Shown piece after piece: positions 41,712-51,979 of a stretch of DNA of 64,000 bases; the first letter of the stretch is position 1; each line of letters starts with the position of its first letter. The stretch covers positions 1,178,001 to 1,242,000 of the forward strand of contig NZ_CP032093.1 of NCBI RefSeq assembly GCF_003544875.1, given 5' to 3'. This stretch comes from Vibrio alfacsensis. GTDB taxonomy: Bacteria; Pseudomonadota; Gammaproteobacteria; Enterobacterales; Vibrionaceae. Below the pieces are notes generated by a model. It worked only from the letters and a program-made list of their open reading frames with translations, was not told where the DNA came from and made no database searches. The translations under genes and the position numbers were made by a program.

Positions 41712-42383
41712 ATGGGTATTTTTTCTCGTTTTGCAGATATCGTTAATTCAAACATCAGCGCATTACTAGACAAGGCAGAAGATCCTGAAAAAATGATCCG
41801 TCTTATCATTCAAGAAATGGAAGACACATTAGTCGAGGTTCGAACTAACTCGGCGAAAGCAATTGCTGACAAAAAAGAGCTTGCTCGCAAAGTAGAAGCG
41901 CTAGAAGACCAAATCACCGAATGGGGTCAGAAAGCCAGCTTAGCATTAGTTAAAGAGCGTGAAGATTTAGCTCGTGCTGCGCTTATTGAGAAGCAAAAAC
42001 TTGAGCACGTAATCAAAGGCTTGCACACTGAGCAAACTCTTGTAGAAGAAACCATCGAGAAATTGACGGGTGAAATTGGTAAGCTAGAAGCCAAAATTAC
42101 AGAGACACGTGCGAAACAGCAAGCACTCGCAATTCGTAACCAAACCGCTTCAAACCGTCGTGATGTACAAAAACAGCTTCATGCCGGACGCACTAACGAA
42201 GCGATGGCAAAGTTTGAGCAATACTCTCGTAAGATTGATGAGATGGAAGCTGAAGCCGACATTTATGCGAAAACAGGTAATGCTAAATCGCTAGATCAAG
42301 AGTTTGCTGAGCTACAAGCACAAGATGAAATTGAAAAAGAGTTGGCAAAGCTGAAAGAACAGATGTCATCAAAAGATAAATAA
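41712..42383 (+). CDS. pspA: Phage shock protein A
   Basis: A peripheral inner-membrane ESCRT-III-like protein of 223 residues that binds PspF under normal conditions and oligomerises on damaged membrane under stress. The start is ATG 41712 ([20 protein letters not shown]) with AGAGGAG upstream. The N-terminal amphipathic helix (residues 1-20) and [15 protein letters not shown] are canonical. The remainder is a long coiled coil. Transcribed from the sigma-54 promoter. Confidence 0.97.
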   Translation: MGIFSRFADIVNSNISALLDKAEDPEKMIRLIIQEMEDTLVEVRTNSAKAIADKKELARKVEALEDQITEWGQKASLALVKEREDLARAALIEKQKLEHVIKGLHTEQTLVEETIEKLTGEIGKLEAKITETRAKQQALAIRNQTASNRRDVQKQLHAGRTNEAMAKFEQYSRKIDEMEAEADIYAKTGNAKSLDQEFAELQAQDEIEKELAKLKEQMSSKDK

Positions 42384-42397
42384 GAAAGGAGCCATTT

Positions 42398-42631
42398 ATG
42401 TCGACATTTATTATTACTGGACCATTGATTGTCTTTTTAATCTTTGTCGCTCCACTATGGCTCTTCTTACACTATCGCAGCAAACGCAAAGCAGATAGTG
42501 CACTGTCGAGCCAAGATCTAGAGCGTCTTCAGGTACTATCTGAAAAAGCAGAAGCGATGCAGTCTCGAGTTGAAACCTTGGAGCGTATCCTAGATGCAGA
42601 ATCCCCAACGTGGAGACGAAAATATGAATAA
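42398..42631 (+). CDS. pspB: Phage shock protein B
   Basis: An inner-membrane protein of 77 residues with one N-terminal helix (ITGPLIVFLIFVAPLWLFLHY), then a Leu-rich coiled segment LSSQDLERLQVLSEKAEAM and the conserved RVETLERILD. It acts with PspC to sense membrane stress and recruit PspA. AAGGAG precedes the ATG. It overlaps pspC by eight bases. Confidence 0.96.
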   Translation: MSTFIITGPLIVFLIFVAPLWLFLHYRSKRKADSALSSQDLERLQVLSEKAEAMQSRVETLERILDAESPTWRRKYE

Positions 42632-43013
42632 ACGAGAACTGTATCGTGATCCGCAAAATGGCAAAATTTCCGGCGTGTGTGCCGGAATCGCAAACTATTT
42701 TGGCGCGGAAGTTTGGTTGATTCGTATTGTCGTGATTTCAGCAGCGTTACTAGGCGGGACATTTTTGGTGTTATTGGCCTATGTCGCACTGGCATTTATG
42801 CTTGAAAAGCAGCCAATGACATACTCAGAAAATATCAAGTCGCAGCAAGAACATACGTTGAAGAGCAAGCCTTGGCAGAAAGGACAAAGCCCAGATCAAT
42901 TATTGAGTGTTCTAGAGGGTGATTTCAATAAGCTCGACGCAAAGGTACGAGGAATGGAAGCGTATGTTACGTCGGATGCATATCGAGTTAATCGAGAGTT
43001 TAATAAGCTCTAA
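42624..43013 (+). CDS. pspC: Phage shock protein C
   Basis: A 129-residue inner-membrane sensor. The start is ATG 42624 (MNKRELYRDPQNGKISGVCA) with GGAGA upstream. The PspC domain spans about residues 3-60 (GKISGVCAGIANYFGAEVW, then a membrane helix LLGGTFLVLLAYVALAFML), followed by a cytoplasmic helix. There is no pspD or pspE downstream, so this is the three-gene form of the operon. Confidence 0.96.
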   Translation: MNKRELYRDPQNGKISGVCAGIANYFGAEVWLIRIVVISAALLGGTFLVLLAYVALAFMLEKQPMTYSENIKSQQEHTLKSKPWQKGQSPDQLLSVLEGDFNKLDAKVRGMEAYVTSDAYRVNREFNKL

Positions 43014-43034
43014 GCCATTATCGAGTATTTTAAG

Positions 43035-43059
43035 AAGCGGGCATTTGTCCGCTTTTTTT
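43035..43059 (+). terminator. Terminator of pspABC
   Basis: AAGCGG (43035-43040) pairs with CCGCTT (43049-43054), followed by seven T's. Confidence 0.9.
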
Positions 43060-43222
43060 GTATCGAACCGAGTTATTAGCATTGCTCAAAAGCTGAGCAT
43101 TAAATGCGGCTTGGTATATCACAAATTGCTCATTTTAAAGAAAAAATACAGGGGAAAGCGCTAGAAGAATGACAGGAATTCATCTACTTTAAAGGTAATG
43201 TAGAATAAATGGATGGATTCAC

Positions 43223-44254
43223 ATGAGAAAAGCGCTCATTACAATTGCTGTTATGTCGGTTCTTTCTGGTTGTGGTAAAGAACTGCCTCCCGTACCTGAG
43301 CCTGAATCTCGGCCCGCTAAACTTTTCACCGTCTCCGTTGGTAATGCTCAGTTTGAACGTAATTTTCCTGCGACAACCGAAGCAGGGGATAGAGCCGTTT
43401 TGGCATTTCGAGTTCCTGGGCTACTTCAATCCATCGAGGTCAATGCTGGGCAAGTCGTGAAAAAAGGCGATGTGCTCGCGGTGCTCAATCCTGATGAGTA
43501 TTCTCTGTTAGAGAAACAAGCTCGAGCGAACTATACCCTTGCTGATGTTCAATACGAACGAGCAAAAAAGTTGCGTAAAGAGCAAGTGGTATCTGAACAA
43601 GACTTTGATGCGGCAAAGGCAAATCATAACTCTGCTAAAGCGCAATGGAATCAAGCGAAAGCAAACTTAAGATACACAAAACTGGTTGCCCCATACGATG
43701 GCACCATTTCGTACCTTCCAGCAGAAAATCATGAGTATGTGGCAGCCAAAGCCGGCGTTATGAATATTCAGACCAATCAGGTTATGAAAGTGATATTTCA
43801 ATTGCCCGATCATTTGCTAAGACGTTTTACTCAGGGGGCGGATGCTTTCGCTACGATGACGTTTGATGCCTTTCCAGAACAATCTTTTGAACTTACTTTC
43901 CAAGAAATTGACACCGAAGCCGACCCGAAAACGGGCAGTTATAAAGTGACCATGGTGATGGAGCGTCCTGAGAATGTAGGTATTTTGCCAGGCATGTCAG
44001 GGAATGCCCACTTGGTATCCTCAAGTGCTGGTGCAACAAAAATTCCAGACTCCGCTTTATTTGAAGAGGATGGCAAAACGTGCGTTTGGCGCGTTAATGA
44101 TCAAGGCATTGTTGAAAAAGTCTCGGTGATATTGAACGAGAAGCAGCAAGTGGAACAGGGTCTAAATGACGGCGATCAGATCATCGTATCAGGTGTTAAT
44201 GTCATCGAGCCTGGGATAAAAGTACGTGCATGGGTTAAGGAGCGAGGGCTTTAA
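43223..44254 (+). CDS. RND periplasmic adaptor lipoprotein 1 (VexI-like)
   Basis: A 343-residue membrane-fusion protein with signal peptide and lipobox (MSVLSGC, Cys at about residue 17). The biotinyl-lipoyl and hairpin regions are visible: GLLQSIEVNAGQVVKKGDVLAVLNPDEY (about 70-97 in all), then a coiled hairpin, then LVAPYDGTISYLPAEN (about 155). It starts a three-gene unit of two adaptors and one RND pump, the VexIJK arrangement, next to pspABC as I recall in V. cholerae. No outer-membrane TolC partner is encoded, so it would use the chromosomal TolC. Confidence 0.9.
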   Translation: MRKALITIAVMSVLSGCGKELPPVPEPESRPAKLFTVSVGNAQFERNFPATTEAGDRAVLAFRVPGLLQSIEVNAGQVVKKGDVLAVLNPDEYSLLEKQARANYTLADVQYERAKKLRKEQVVSEQDFDAAKANHNSAKAQWNQAKANLRYTKLVAPYDGTISYLPAENHEYVAAKAGVMNIQTNQVMKVIFQLPDHLLRRFTQGADAFATMTFDAFPEQSFELTFQEIDTEADPKTGSYKVTMVMERPENVGILPGMSGNAHLVSSSAGATKIPDSALFEEDGKTCVWRVNDQGIVEKVSVILNEKQQVEQGLNDGDQIIVSGVNVIEPGIKVRAWVKERGL

Positions 44255-44255
44255 T

Positions 44256-45341
44256 ATGAAAGGAATCATTGTGTTAGCCACAGTTTGCTCGGCCGTAATA
44301 CTCACGGGTTGTGGTGACAAAGGAGTTGCTCCAGAGCTAGAAACTCCTCGAGTTCGAGTTGCCTCTCTTGAGGGGAAGCGTGTGGATGACAATCTCTATT
44401 TCCCTGCTATTGCAAATGCTGCTGACCGTTCTCACCTGAGTTTTCGCGTTGCTGGCGAGATAAGCCGCGTACTTGTTAAGGAAGGTGACAAGGTCAGTAA
44501 AGGCGATGTAATCGCTACTCTTGACCCATCAGATTATCAATTAGATGTAGACAATGCATCGGCTCGATTTTCTGTGGTCGATAGCCAATATCGTCGTTCG
44601 GCACCCTTGGTTAAAAAAGGGCTTTTGGCAAAGTCACAATTTGATGAAATCGCCGCTCAACGACAAATTGCGCTTGCGGAGTTGGAATTAGCAAAATTGC
44701 GTCTTTCATTTACCAGTTTAAAAGCGCCTGTTGACGGCATCATCTCACGCGTGAACGCGGATCAGTTTGAGAATGTTCAAGTGGGTCAATATATCGTGAA
44801 TATACATAGTGTGAATCGTGTTGAAGTACTGATACAACTGCCTGATCGACTCTATGTAAACCAACCTCCAACAGAAGAGCGTTTGACATCCATTAATGCG
44901 GTTGTTCGAGTGCCAAGTGGTGGTGAATATGATGCCAGTATTAAAGAGTTTACGACCGAGCCGGACCCTAATACGGGTACTTTTACGGTGACACTATCAC
45001 TGCCCATGCCAGAGGAAGAGTACATTCTTGACGGTATGGCGGTTGATGTGACCTCGAAAGATGAAAACGTTGGCTTGGAGTTAAACTCCGGAATAGACGT
45101 GCCAATTGAAGCGATCTTTAACGCTGATGGTGATGAGCTTGGCAGAGAAAACAAATTTGTTTGGGTATTGAATGAAGACAACACCGTTACTCGTAAACAG
45201 GTTGTGGCAGGTAAAGCATCAAAAACGTCGGTTCAAATTTTAGATGGTTTAGATCTTGACGATAAAGTCGTCATTGCTGGTGTCTCTCGGCTGAGAGATG
45301 GCATTACAGTGGAAGTAGTGAAGCAGGAGGCACGTCAATGA
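44256..45341 (+). CDS. RND periplasmic adaptor lipoprotein 2 (VexJ-like)
   Basis: The second membrane-fusion protein, 361 residues from ATG 44256 (MKGIIVLATVCSAVILTGCG), with lipobox LTGC. The earlier in-frame ATG at 44226 lies in the end of the first adaptor gene. Lipoyl half-motifs are VLVKEGDKVSKGDVIATLD (about 68-86) and LKAPVDGIISRVNADQ (about 152-167). Two different adaptors for one pump suggests a hetero-oligomeric adaptor ring. It starts two bases after the first adaptor and overlaps the pump gene by four bases. Confidence 0.92.
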   Translation: MKGIIVLATVCSAVILTGCGDKGVAPELETPRVRVASLEGKRVDDNLYFPAIANAADRSHLSFRVAGEISRVLVKEGDKVSKGDVIATLDPSDYQLDVDNASARFSVVDSQYRRSAPLVKKGLLAKSQFDEIAAQRQIALAELELAKLRLSFTSLKAPVDGIISRVNADQFENVQVGQYIVNIHSVNRVEVLIQLPDRLYVNQPPTEERLTSINAVVRVPSGGEYDASIKEFTTEPDPNTGTFTVTLSLPMPEEEYILDGMAVDVTSKDENVGLELNSGIDVPIEAIFNADGDELGRENKFVWVLNEDNTVTRKQVVAGKASKTSVQILDGLDLDDKVVIAGVSRLRDGITVEVVKQEARQ

Positions 45342-48300
45342 GCGAACAAAATAATAGTGCGCCTCAAGGTGATGAAAACGTAACGGGTATTGCGGCGTAT
45401 TTCATCCGAAATCGCGTCATCAGTTGGATGGTTTCGTTAATATTTTTGATAGGCGGTGTCGCGGCATTCTTTGGGTTAGGTCGTTTAGAAGACCCTGCTT
45501 TTACAATCAAAGATGCGATGGTAGTAACGTCGTACCCCGGTGCAACGCCTCAACAAGTCGAAGAAGAGGTGACGTACCCAATAGAAAAAGCGATTCAGCA
45601 ACTGACATATGTTGATGAAGTTAACTCGATTTCTAGTCGTGGTTTATCTCAAATCACGGTCACGATGAAAACAACTATGGCCCAGATGATCTGCCGCAGA
45701 TTTGGGATGAATTGCGAAGAAAAGTTAACGATCTCAAAGGTACTTTACCTCCCGGTGTGAACGACCCATCCGTAATCGATGATTTTGGTGATGTTTATGG
45801 CATTTTGCTCGCGGTCACAGGTGATGGATACAGCTACAAAGAGCTCTTGGATTATGTTGATTATTTACGACGTGAGTTGGAGCTCGTAGATGGTGTCAGC
45901 AAGGTGTCTGTTTCTGGCCAGCAGCAAGAGCAAGTTTTTATAGAAATTTCTATGAAAAAACTCAGCAGCCTAGGTTTGTCTCCAACCACGGTGTTTAATC
46001 TTTTATCAACGCAAAATGTGGTGTCAGATGCAGGGGCAATCCGCATTGGTGATGAGTATATTCGTATTCAACCAACGGGTGAGTTTCAAAGTGTTGATGA
46101 ATTAGGCGATTTGCTGATCACCGAATCCGGCGCACAAGGTCTCATCTTTTTGAAAGATGTTGCGACGATCAAACGAGGGTATGTAGAAGTACCAACAAAC
46201 ATCATCAACTTTAATGGCAGTTTGGCGCTTAACGTTGGCGTGTCATTCTCACAAGGGGTGAACGTTGTTGAAGTTGGAAAAGCCTTTGACCGTCGACTTG
46301 CTGAACTTAAGTACCAACAACCTGTTGGCGTTCAAATCTCTGAAATTTATAGCCAACCCAAAGAAGTTGATAAATCAGTCAGCGGTTTCGTAATCAGCTT
46401 AGCGCAAGCAGTTGGCATCGTAATCATCGTACTGCTGTTCTTCATGGGGCTTCGTTCTGGCCTATTGATTGGTCTTATTCTTCTGCTGACTGTTTTGGGT
46501 ACTTTCATTTTCATGAAATATCTGGCGATAGATTTGCAGCGCATTTCATTGGGCGCATTAGTTATTGCCCTAGGTATGCTGGTGGATAACGCCATTGTGG
46601 TGGTCGAAGGGATACTCATTGGAACTCAGAAAGGGCGAACAAGGCTTCAAGCTGCGACCGATATCGTGACCCAAACCAAATGGCCACTATTGGGCGCAAC
46701 GGTCATTGCCGTAACGGCATTTGCCCCGATTGGTCTTTCTGAAGATTCCACCGGTGAATACTGTGGCACGTTGTTTACTGTACTGCTTATCTCGCTCATG
46801 CTAAGTTGGTTTACCGCGATTTCTCTTACGCCATTCTTTGCTGATATCTTCTTTAAAGGGCAAAAATCAAAACTGGAGAGGGGGAAGAAAACGATCCGTA
46901 TAACGGTATCGTGTTTGTGATGTACAAGAAATTCTTAGAATTTTGTATGCGTCGCGCATGGTTTACTGTTGTTGTATTGATTGGTGGGCTTGCGGCAAGT
47001 TTGTATGGTTTTACTCACGTGAAGCAAGCATTCTTTCCATCATCAACTACACCGATTTTTCAGTTAGATGTCTGGTTGCCGGAAGGTACTGATATCCGTG
47101 CAACAAACGATAAGTTAAAAGAGCTGGAAGGCTGGTTGGCTGAACAAGACCACGTTGACCACATTACGACGACCGCAGGTAAAGGTTTACAGCGGTTTAT
47201 GCTGACGTACGCACCAGAAAAAAGCTACGCAGCTTATGGTGAGATCACAACACGTGTCGATAATTATGAAGCGCTAGCGCCATTGATGGATCGTTTTAGA
47301 GCACACCTTAAAGCGAACTATCCAGAGATTAATTACAAGCTTAAGCAAATTGAATTAGGTCCTGGTGGTGGTGCGAAGATTGAAGCGCGCATTATTGGTT
47401 CTGATCCTACGGTGCTTCGTACTATTGCAGCTCAAGTTATGGATATTATGTACGCAGACCCAAACGCGACCAACGTTCGTCATGATTGGCGAGAGCGGAC
47501 TCAGGTACTAGAACCTCAATTTAATGAGAGCCAAGCACGTCGTTACGGGATTACGAAATCAGATGTTGATGATTTCTTATCGATGTCTTTCTCTGGTATG
47601 AACATTGGTCTTTACCGTGATGGAACCACCTTAATGCCAATTGTTGCTCGTCTGCCTGAGGATGAACGCATTGATATTCGAAATATTGAGGGGATGAAGA
47701 TTTGGAGTCCGGCTCAAAGTGAGTTTATTCCGCTACAGCAAGTTACGATGGGATACGACATGCGTTGGGAAGACCCAATCATCGTTCGTAAAAATCGTAA
47801 ACGCATGCTAACGGTAATGGCAGATCCAGACTTACTAGGGGAAGAAACCGCTGCGACATTGCAAGCACGTTTGCTGCCACAAATTGAAGCGATTGAACTA
47901 CCACCTGGCTATGCATTGGAATGGGGGGGGGAGTATGAATCTTCTGGTGACGCGAAAGAATCACTCTTCACGACAATGCCAATGGGATACTTGTTCATGT
48001 TCTTGATCACAGTGTTCTTGTTTAACTCGATCAAAGAACCATTGATCGTTTGGCTCACGGTACCGCTTGCATTGATTGGTGTGACAACCGGATTGTTGGT
48101 ACTTAATACGCCGTTTGGATTTATGGCATTACTTGGTTTCCTCAGTTTGTCCGGTATGGTGCTGAAAAACGGCATCGTGCTACTAGACCAAATAGAGATT
48201 GAAATGAAGTCGGGTAAAGAGGCTTATGATGCGGTTGTTGATGCAGCAGTAAGTCGTGTGCGACCAGTTTGTATGGCAGCGATCACAACCATTCTTGGCA

Positions 48301-48440
48301 TGATCCCACTTCTACCTGATATCTTCTTTAAACCAATGGCCGTTACGATTATGTTTGGTTTAGGTTTTGCGACGGTTCTGACACTTGTCGTTGTACCAGT
48401 TCTGTATCGTCTATTCCATAAGGTAGCCGTACCCAAATAA
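45338..48440 (+). pseudogene. vexK: RND efflux pump (VexK-like), frame broken twice
   Basis: A 12-helix inner-membrane RND pump of about 1,034 residues, driven by protons, exporting drugs or detergents with the two adaptors. Three frames cover it: 45338-45760, 45712-46920 and 46911-48440. Break 1: one A missing from the run at 45668-45671; repair gives VTMKNNYGPDDLPQIWDELR. Break 2: one base missing near 46875-46885; repair gives KLEEGEENDPYNGIVFVMYK. Between them lie GALVIALGMLVDNAIVVVEG with the helix-4 Asp residues. The second half has GFLSLSGMVLKNGIVLLDQI. Both breaks are at purine runs. The symbol is by synteny and family. Confidence 0.88.
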
Positions 48441-48464
48441 CGATTGAGTTTAATCGAGTTTAAC

Positions 48465-48496
48465 GCGCCTCTGGTTCATCACCAGAGGCGCTTTTG
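48465..48496 (+). terminator. Terminator of the RND operon
   Basis: GCGCCTCTGGT (48465-48475) pairs perfectly with ACCAGAGGCGC (48481-48491), followed by TTTT. tag starts 13 bases later. Confidence 0.92.
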
Positions 48497-48508
48497 TAAG
48501 GACTATAT

Positions 48509-49072
48509 ATGGACCAAAAAACGTGTGCTTGGGCGATGAATCACCCTCTCGAACGTGAATATCATGATGCTGAATGGGGTGTTCCCGTCTATGACGATAC
48601 GATTCTGTTTGAATTTATAACCCTTGAAGGGGCGCAGGCAGGATTAAGTTGGATCACGATTCTTAAAAAGCGCGATGGCTATCGTCAAGCGTTCGAAGAC
48701 TATGACTTGGACAAGTTAGTTCAACGTAATGAGGAGCGAGCGGAATACATTGTTGAAACTTTTGATGTGGTTAAACATCGAGGGAAAATTAACTCGGTGT
48801 TTAGCAACGCCAAAGCGGCAAAGCAGTTGATAGAAGAATACGGCAGCCTTTCTGCGGCTCTGTGGCAATTTGTCGATGGAAAACCGATAGTGAATCACTG
48901 GACTGACATGAGCCAAGTCCCAATCTCTACCGAGCAGTCTAAAGCGATGAGTAAATTTCTTAAGAAAAAAGGATTTAAGTTTGTTGGCGAGACGATTTGT
49001 TATGCGTTTATGCAAGCAGTAGGCATGGTGGATGATCACCTTATTGGGTGCCCCAAAAAAGTAAGCGAATAG
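48509..49072 (+). CDS. tag: DNA-3-methyladenine glycosylase I
   Basis: Excises 3-methyladenine from DNA in base excision repair. The protein has 187 residues. The N-terminal zinc-binding and active-site region is TCAWAMNHPLEREYHDAEWG (residues 5-24), with Glu in the substrate pocket at LEGAQAGLSWITIL (about 43-56). The C-terminal zinc ligands are in VDDHLIGC. AAGGA precedes ATG 48509. Confidence 0.95.
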   Translation: MDQKTCAWAMNHPLEREYHDAEWGVPVYDDTILFEFITLEGAQAGLSWITILKKRDGYRQAFEDYDLDKLVQRNEERAEYIVETFDVVKHRGKINSVFSNAKAAKQLIEEYGSLSAALWQFVDGKPIVNHWTDMSQVPISTEQSKAMSKFLKKKGFKFVGETICYAFMQAVGMVDDHLIGCPKKVSE

Positions 49073-49076
49073 TGAT

Positions 49077-49097
49077 GCGCCCTCTTGTTGAGGGCGC
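49077..49097. terminator. Hairpin between tag and metC
   Basis: GCGCCCTC (49077-49084) pairs with GAGGGCGC (49090-49097). There is no T-tract on either strand, so it is a weak bidirectional terminator at best between convergent genes. Confidence 0.55.
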
Positions 49098-49133
49098 GTG
49101 GTTACCGTTTGTTTAGTGAAGAAGTAGGAGAAA

Positions 49134-50339
49134 TCAAAGGGAAGCTTCTTTTTCTAGAATCAACGCATTGTATCGTGTAAATCCTGCCTCAAGATCGGCA
49201 ATTAAGTCCTCAACATCTTCTAAACCAATGTGCAGACGTATTAGCGTTCCATCGAAGTTTGGGTGTGCAACCGTACGTAGGCTGTTAAAGCTTTTTGGTT
49301 CGTTAGCGAGAATCAAACTTTCAAAGCCACCCCATGAATAACCCATACTAAAGTGCTTCATACCATCAAGTAGTGCAGTCGTTGCTTTTGGGTATGACGA
49401 TTTTAACACGAAAGAGAACAGGCCATTGCCTCCTGTAAAATCACGCTTAAAAAATTCATGACCCGGACAGCTTTCAAGTTCAGGATGACGAACGTGATCA
49501 ACTTCGGGACGATGAGCAAGCCAATTTGCGACTTTTAAACTATTTTGGGCGTGTTGGCGTAAGCGCACATCTAAAGTGCGAATACCGCGTAGACCAAGGT
49601 AGGCGTCATCTGGTGACACACACTGGCCCATTAGATAACTTTGTTCACGCAATTGATCCCAGTATTTCTCTGAGGCAACCGCCGTACCTAACATCACATC
49701 TGAATGTCCAACGATATATTTGGTCGCCGCTTGGATTGAAATATCAACGCCGTGCTCAAAAGGAGAGAAGTTAACGCCCGCGCCCCACGTGTTGTCTAGC
49801 ATAACGATGATGTCTCGCTCGTGAGCAATGTGTGCGATGGCAGGAACATCCATCACTTCCATGGTGATAGAGCCTGGAGATTCTAAAAAGATAACCTTGG
49901 TGTTTGGTTGAATTAGGTCGCAGATACCCTCGCCAATAAGAGGGTCAAAATACGTTGTATCGACGCCCATCTTTTTCATGATGGTGTTACAAAAGTCGCG
50001 AGTTGGTTCGTAACAAGTATCCACCATCAAAATATGATCGCCCGTTTCGACGAAAGAAAGAATGGCATTGGAAATAGCAGCGGTGCCACATGGGTATAGT
50101 GCACATCCCGCGCCACCCTCAACCTGTACCATAGCATCCTGAAAAGCAAAATGCGTATTCGTGCCTCGACGTCCATAAAATAACGTTTTGTTCGCACGAT
50201 GGATCGTTGCTTGATTCTTCTCGGCCACGGTATTAAACACCACGGTAGAAGCACGTTGTACTGGTGGATTTACCACACCATTGGTCCATTTTTTGTCACG
50301 CCCAGCAGTAATCAACTGCGTCTTTTTTCCCTCTGACAT
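49134..50339 (-). CDS. metC: Cystathionine beta-lyase
   Basis: A PLP enzyme that splits cystathionine to homocysteine, pyruvate and ammonia in methionine synthesis. The protein has 401 residues, the proteobacterial MetC length. The Cys/Met-metabolism PLP signature includes DNTWGAGVNFSPFEHGVDIS followed by IQAATKYIVGHSDVMLGT, with the PLP lysine at about 212. The N terminus has YGRRGTNTHFAFQDAMVQVEGG. I looked for MetJ boxes (AGACGTCT repeats) upstream and found none that are clear. Confidence 0.95.
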   Translation of the reverse strand: MSEGKKTQLITAGRDKKWTNGVVNPPVQRASTVVFNTVAEKNQATIHRANKTLFYGRRGTNTHFAFQDAMVQVEGGAGCALYPCGTAAISNAILSFVETGDHILMVDTCYEPTRDFCNTIMKKMGVDTTYFDPLIGEGICDLIQPNTKVIFLESPGSITMEVMDVPAIAHIAHERDIIVMLDNTWGAGVNFSPFEHGVDISIQAATKYIVGHSDVMLGTAVASEKYWDQLREQSYLMGQCVSPDDAYLGLRGIRTLDVRLRQHAQNSLKVANWLAHRPEVDHVRHPELESCPGHEFFKRDFTGGNGLFSFVLKSSYPKATTALLDGMKHFSMGYSWGGFESLILANEPKSFNSLRTVAHPNFDGTLIRLHIGLEDVEDLIADLEAGFTRYNALILEKEASL

Positions 50340-50470
50340 AGATATTCCCTGTGTAATTCACGTAATCATTTTATTATTTAAAACATGGAGCAGATGTGCT
50401 TTGCAAGGGAAATGTCGGATCCAAGTGACTCATCAGAGCATAACGGAGTGTAAATTGGTTAGAATAAGAA

Positions 50471-50499
50471 AACCGACAGTTTAAGGCTGTCGGCTTTTA
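50471..50499 (-). terminator. Terminator of cls
   Basis: AACCGACAG pairs with CTGTCGGCTT around TTTAAGG. On the minus strand it is followed by TTTTCTTATTC, after the cls stop at 50525. Confidence 0.85.
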
Positions 50500-50524
50500 A
50501 ATCATCGCAGGGGCGTGAAAGGGT

Positions 50525-51979
50525 CTAAAGCAATGGATTAAACAGGTAGAAAACACGCTCTAAGAAACGAGAAAAAATACTGCGCTTTTCCCATGTTTCT
50601 GGATCGACAGTGTGTGACTGTTTGATATAAGTATCCTGTAGCCACGACATTTGTTTGGTGAACTCTTCATCGTCAACGGCAAGCGTGACTTCAAAGTTCA
50701 ACCATAGACTTCGCATGTCCATATTTACGGTGCCAACAAGGCAAAACTGGTCATCAATCACCACTGATTTCGTATGCAATAGTCCACCGTAGAACTCGTA
50801 GATCTTCACACCGGCGGCCATCAATTCGCTGTAAAACGCACGAGAAGCCCATTGAACCATCATCGAATCATTTTTGTGAGGTATGATTAGCTCAACGTCA
50901 ATGCCACGTTGTGCGGTCATCTTGAGTGTTTCAAGCAAATCCGTACTAGGAACAAAGTAGGGCGTTGTTATTCTCACAGAACGATTGGCTTGGTTAATCG
51001 CCAAGGTTAACACTTGATATATCAGGTACTCTGGCATCCCAGGTCCAGATGGCACTACCTGAATCGGATGTTGAAACTCATGTGCATCAGTACGACATTC
51101 AGGGTGCTTAGGTAACTGACGTTCCCCGGTCTCAACTTCCCAATCCCAGCAATGGATTGCACTTAGCACGTTCACCGTAGGCCCTGTCAGGCGTACCATG
51201 ATGTCAATCCATTGGCCAACACCACTGTTTTGTTTGAAGAAAGCTGGGTCGACTAGATTCATGGAGCCGGTATAGGCAATCTCATCGTCGATGACGATAA
51301 TTTTTCTGTGTTGTCTTAGGTCTAAACGACGCAAAAACATACGCCACATTTTTACTTCTAATGCTTGGACAACATCGATGCCCGCATCTTTCATCATTTT
51401 GTACCAAGGACTGCGGAAGAAGCGTGGACTGCCCGCAGAGTCCAAGAGCAATTTAACATCGACACCGCGTTTGGATGCTTGAATCAATGCCGATGCAACA
51501 GAGTCTGCTAATCCACCTGGATGCCAAATATAGAAAACCATCCGAATACTGTGTTGCGCATTTTCGATATCTTCAATAATTGAGTGCAGGATCTCATTTG
51601 GCGATTGCTGCAGTGACAGCGTGTTACCACTTAATGCTGGCAGCCCAAGGCGGTTATTGCAGAGTTCATCGATTCGGTAGATATGGCGTCCCATCGATTC
51701 AGGGGTGTGGGCATTGCAATCGTTGAGCTGAGTGAACCATTGTTGAAAAGGTTTGAACATCACCTTTGCTCGCTCTGCACGCTTGCGACCTAGATTTAGC
51801 TCCCCAAACAAGAAATAGCACGCAACACCTAAGACTGGAAGAATATAGATGATCATTAACCAAGCCAGAGAAACACTGACCGCCCGGCGCTTTAAAACGA
51901 CACGAATAGTGACACCAGCAACTAAAAACCAATATAGGCCGATGCCAGTTAAAGTTAGAAAATGATAGAACTTGTCCAT
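50525..51979 (-). CDS. cls: Cardiolipin synthase A
   Basis: Condenses two phosphatidylglycerol molecules into cardiolipin and glycerol at the inner membrane. The protein has 484 residues. Two N-terminal membrane helices (about 8-28 and 39-60) are followed by two phospholipase-D catalytic motifs, HRKIIVIDDEIAYTGSMN (about residues 222-239) and HTKSVVIDDQFCLVGTVN (about 400-417). This is the ClsA layout. Confidence 0.95.
   Translation of the reverse strand: MDKFYHFLTLTGIGLYWFLVAGVTIRVVLKRRAVSVSLAWLMIIYILPVLGVACYFLFGELNLGRKRAERAKVMFKPFQQWFTQLNDCNAHTPESMGRHIYRIDELCNNRLGLPALSGNTLSLQQSPNEILHSIIEDIENAQHSIRMVFYIWHPGGLADSVASALIQASKRGVDVKLLLDSAGSPRFFRSPWYKMMKDAGIDVVQALEVKMWRMFLRRLDLRQHRKIIVIDDEIAYTGSMNLVDPAFFKQNSGVGQWIDIMVRLTGPTVNVLSAIHCWDWEVETGERQLPKHPECRTDAHEFQHPIQVVPSGPGMPEYLIYQVLTLAINQANRSVRITTPYFVPSTDLLETLKMTAQRGIDVELIIPHKNDSMMVQWASRAFYSELMAAGVKIYEFYGGLLHTKSVVIDDQFCLVGTVNMDMRSLWLNFEVTLAVDDEEFTKQMSWLQDTYIKQSHTVDPETWEKRSIFSRFLERVFYLFNPLL

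Noticed and set aside
50340..50470. MetJ boxes upstream of metC
   Set aside because: AGCAGATGTGCT is only a loose resemblance and tandem 8-mers are absent.
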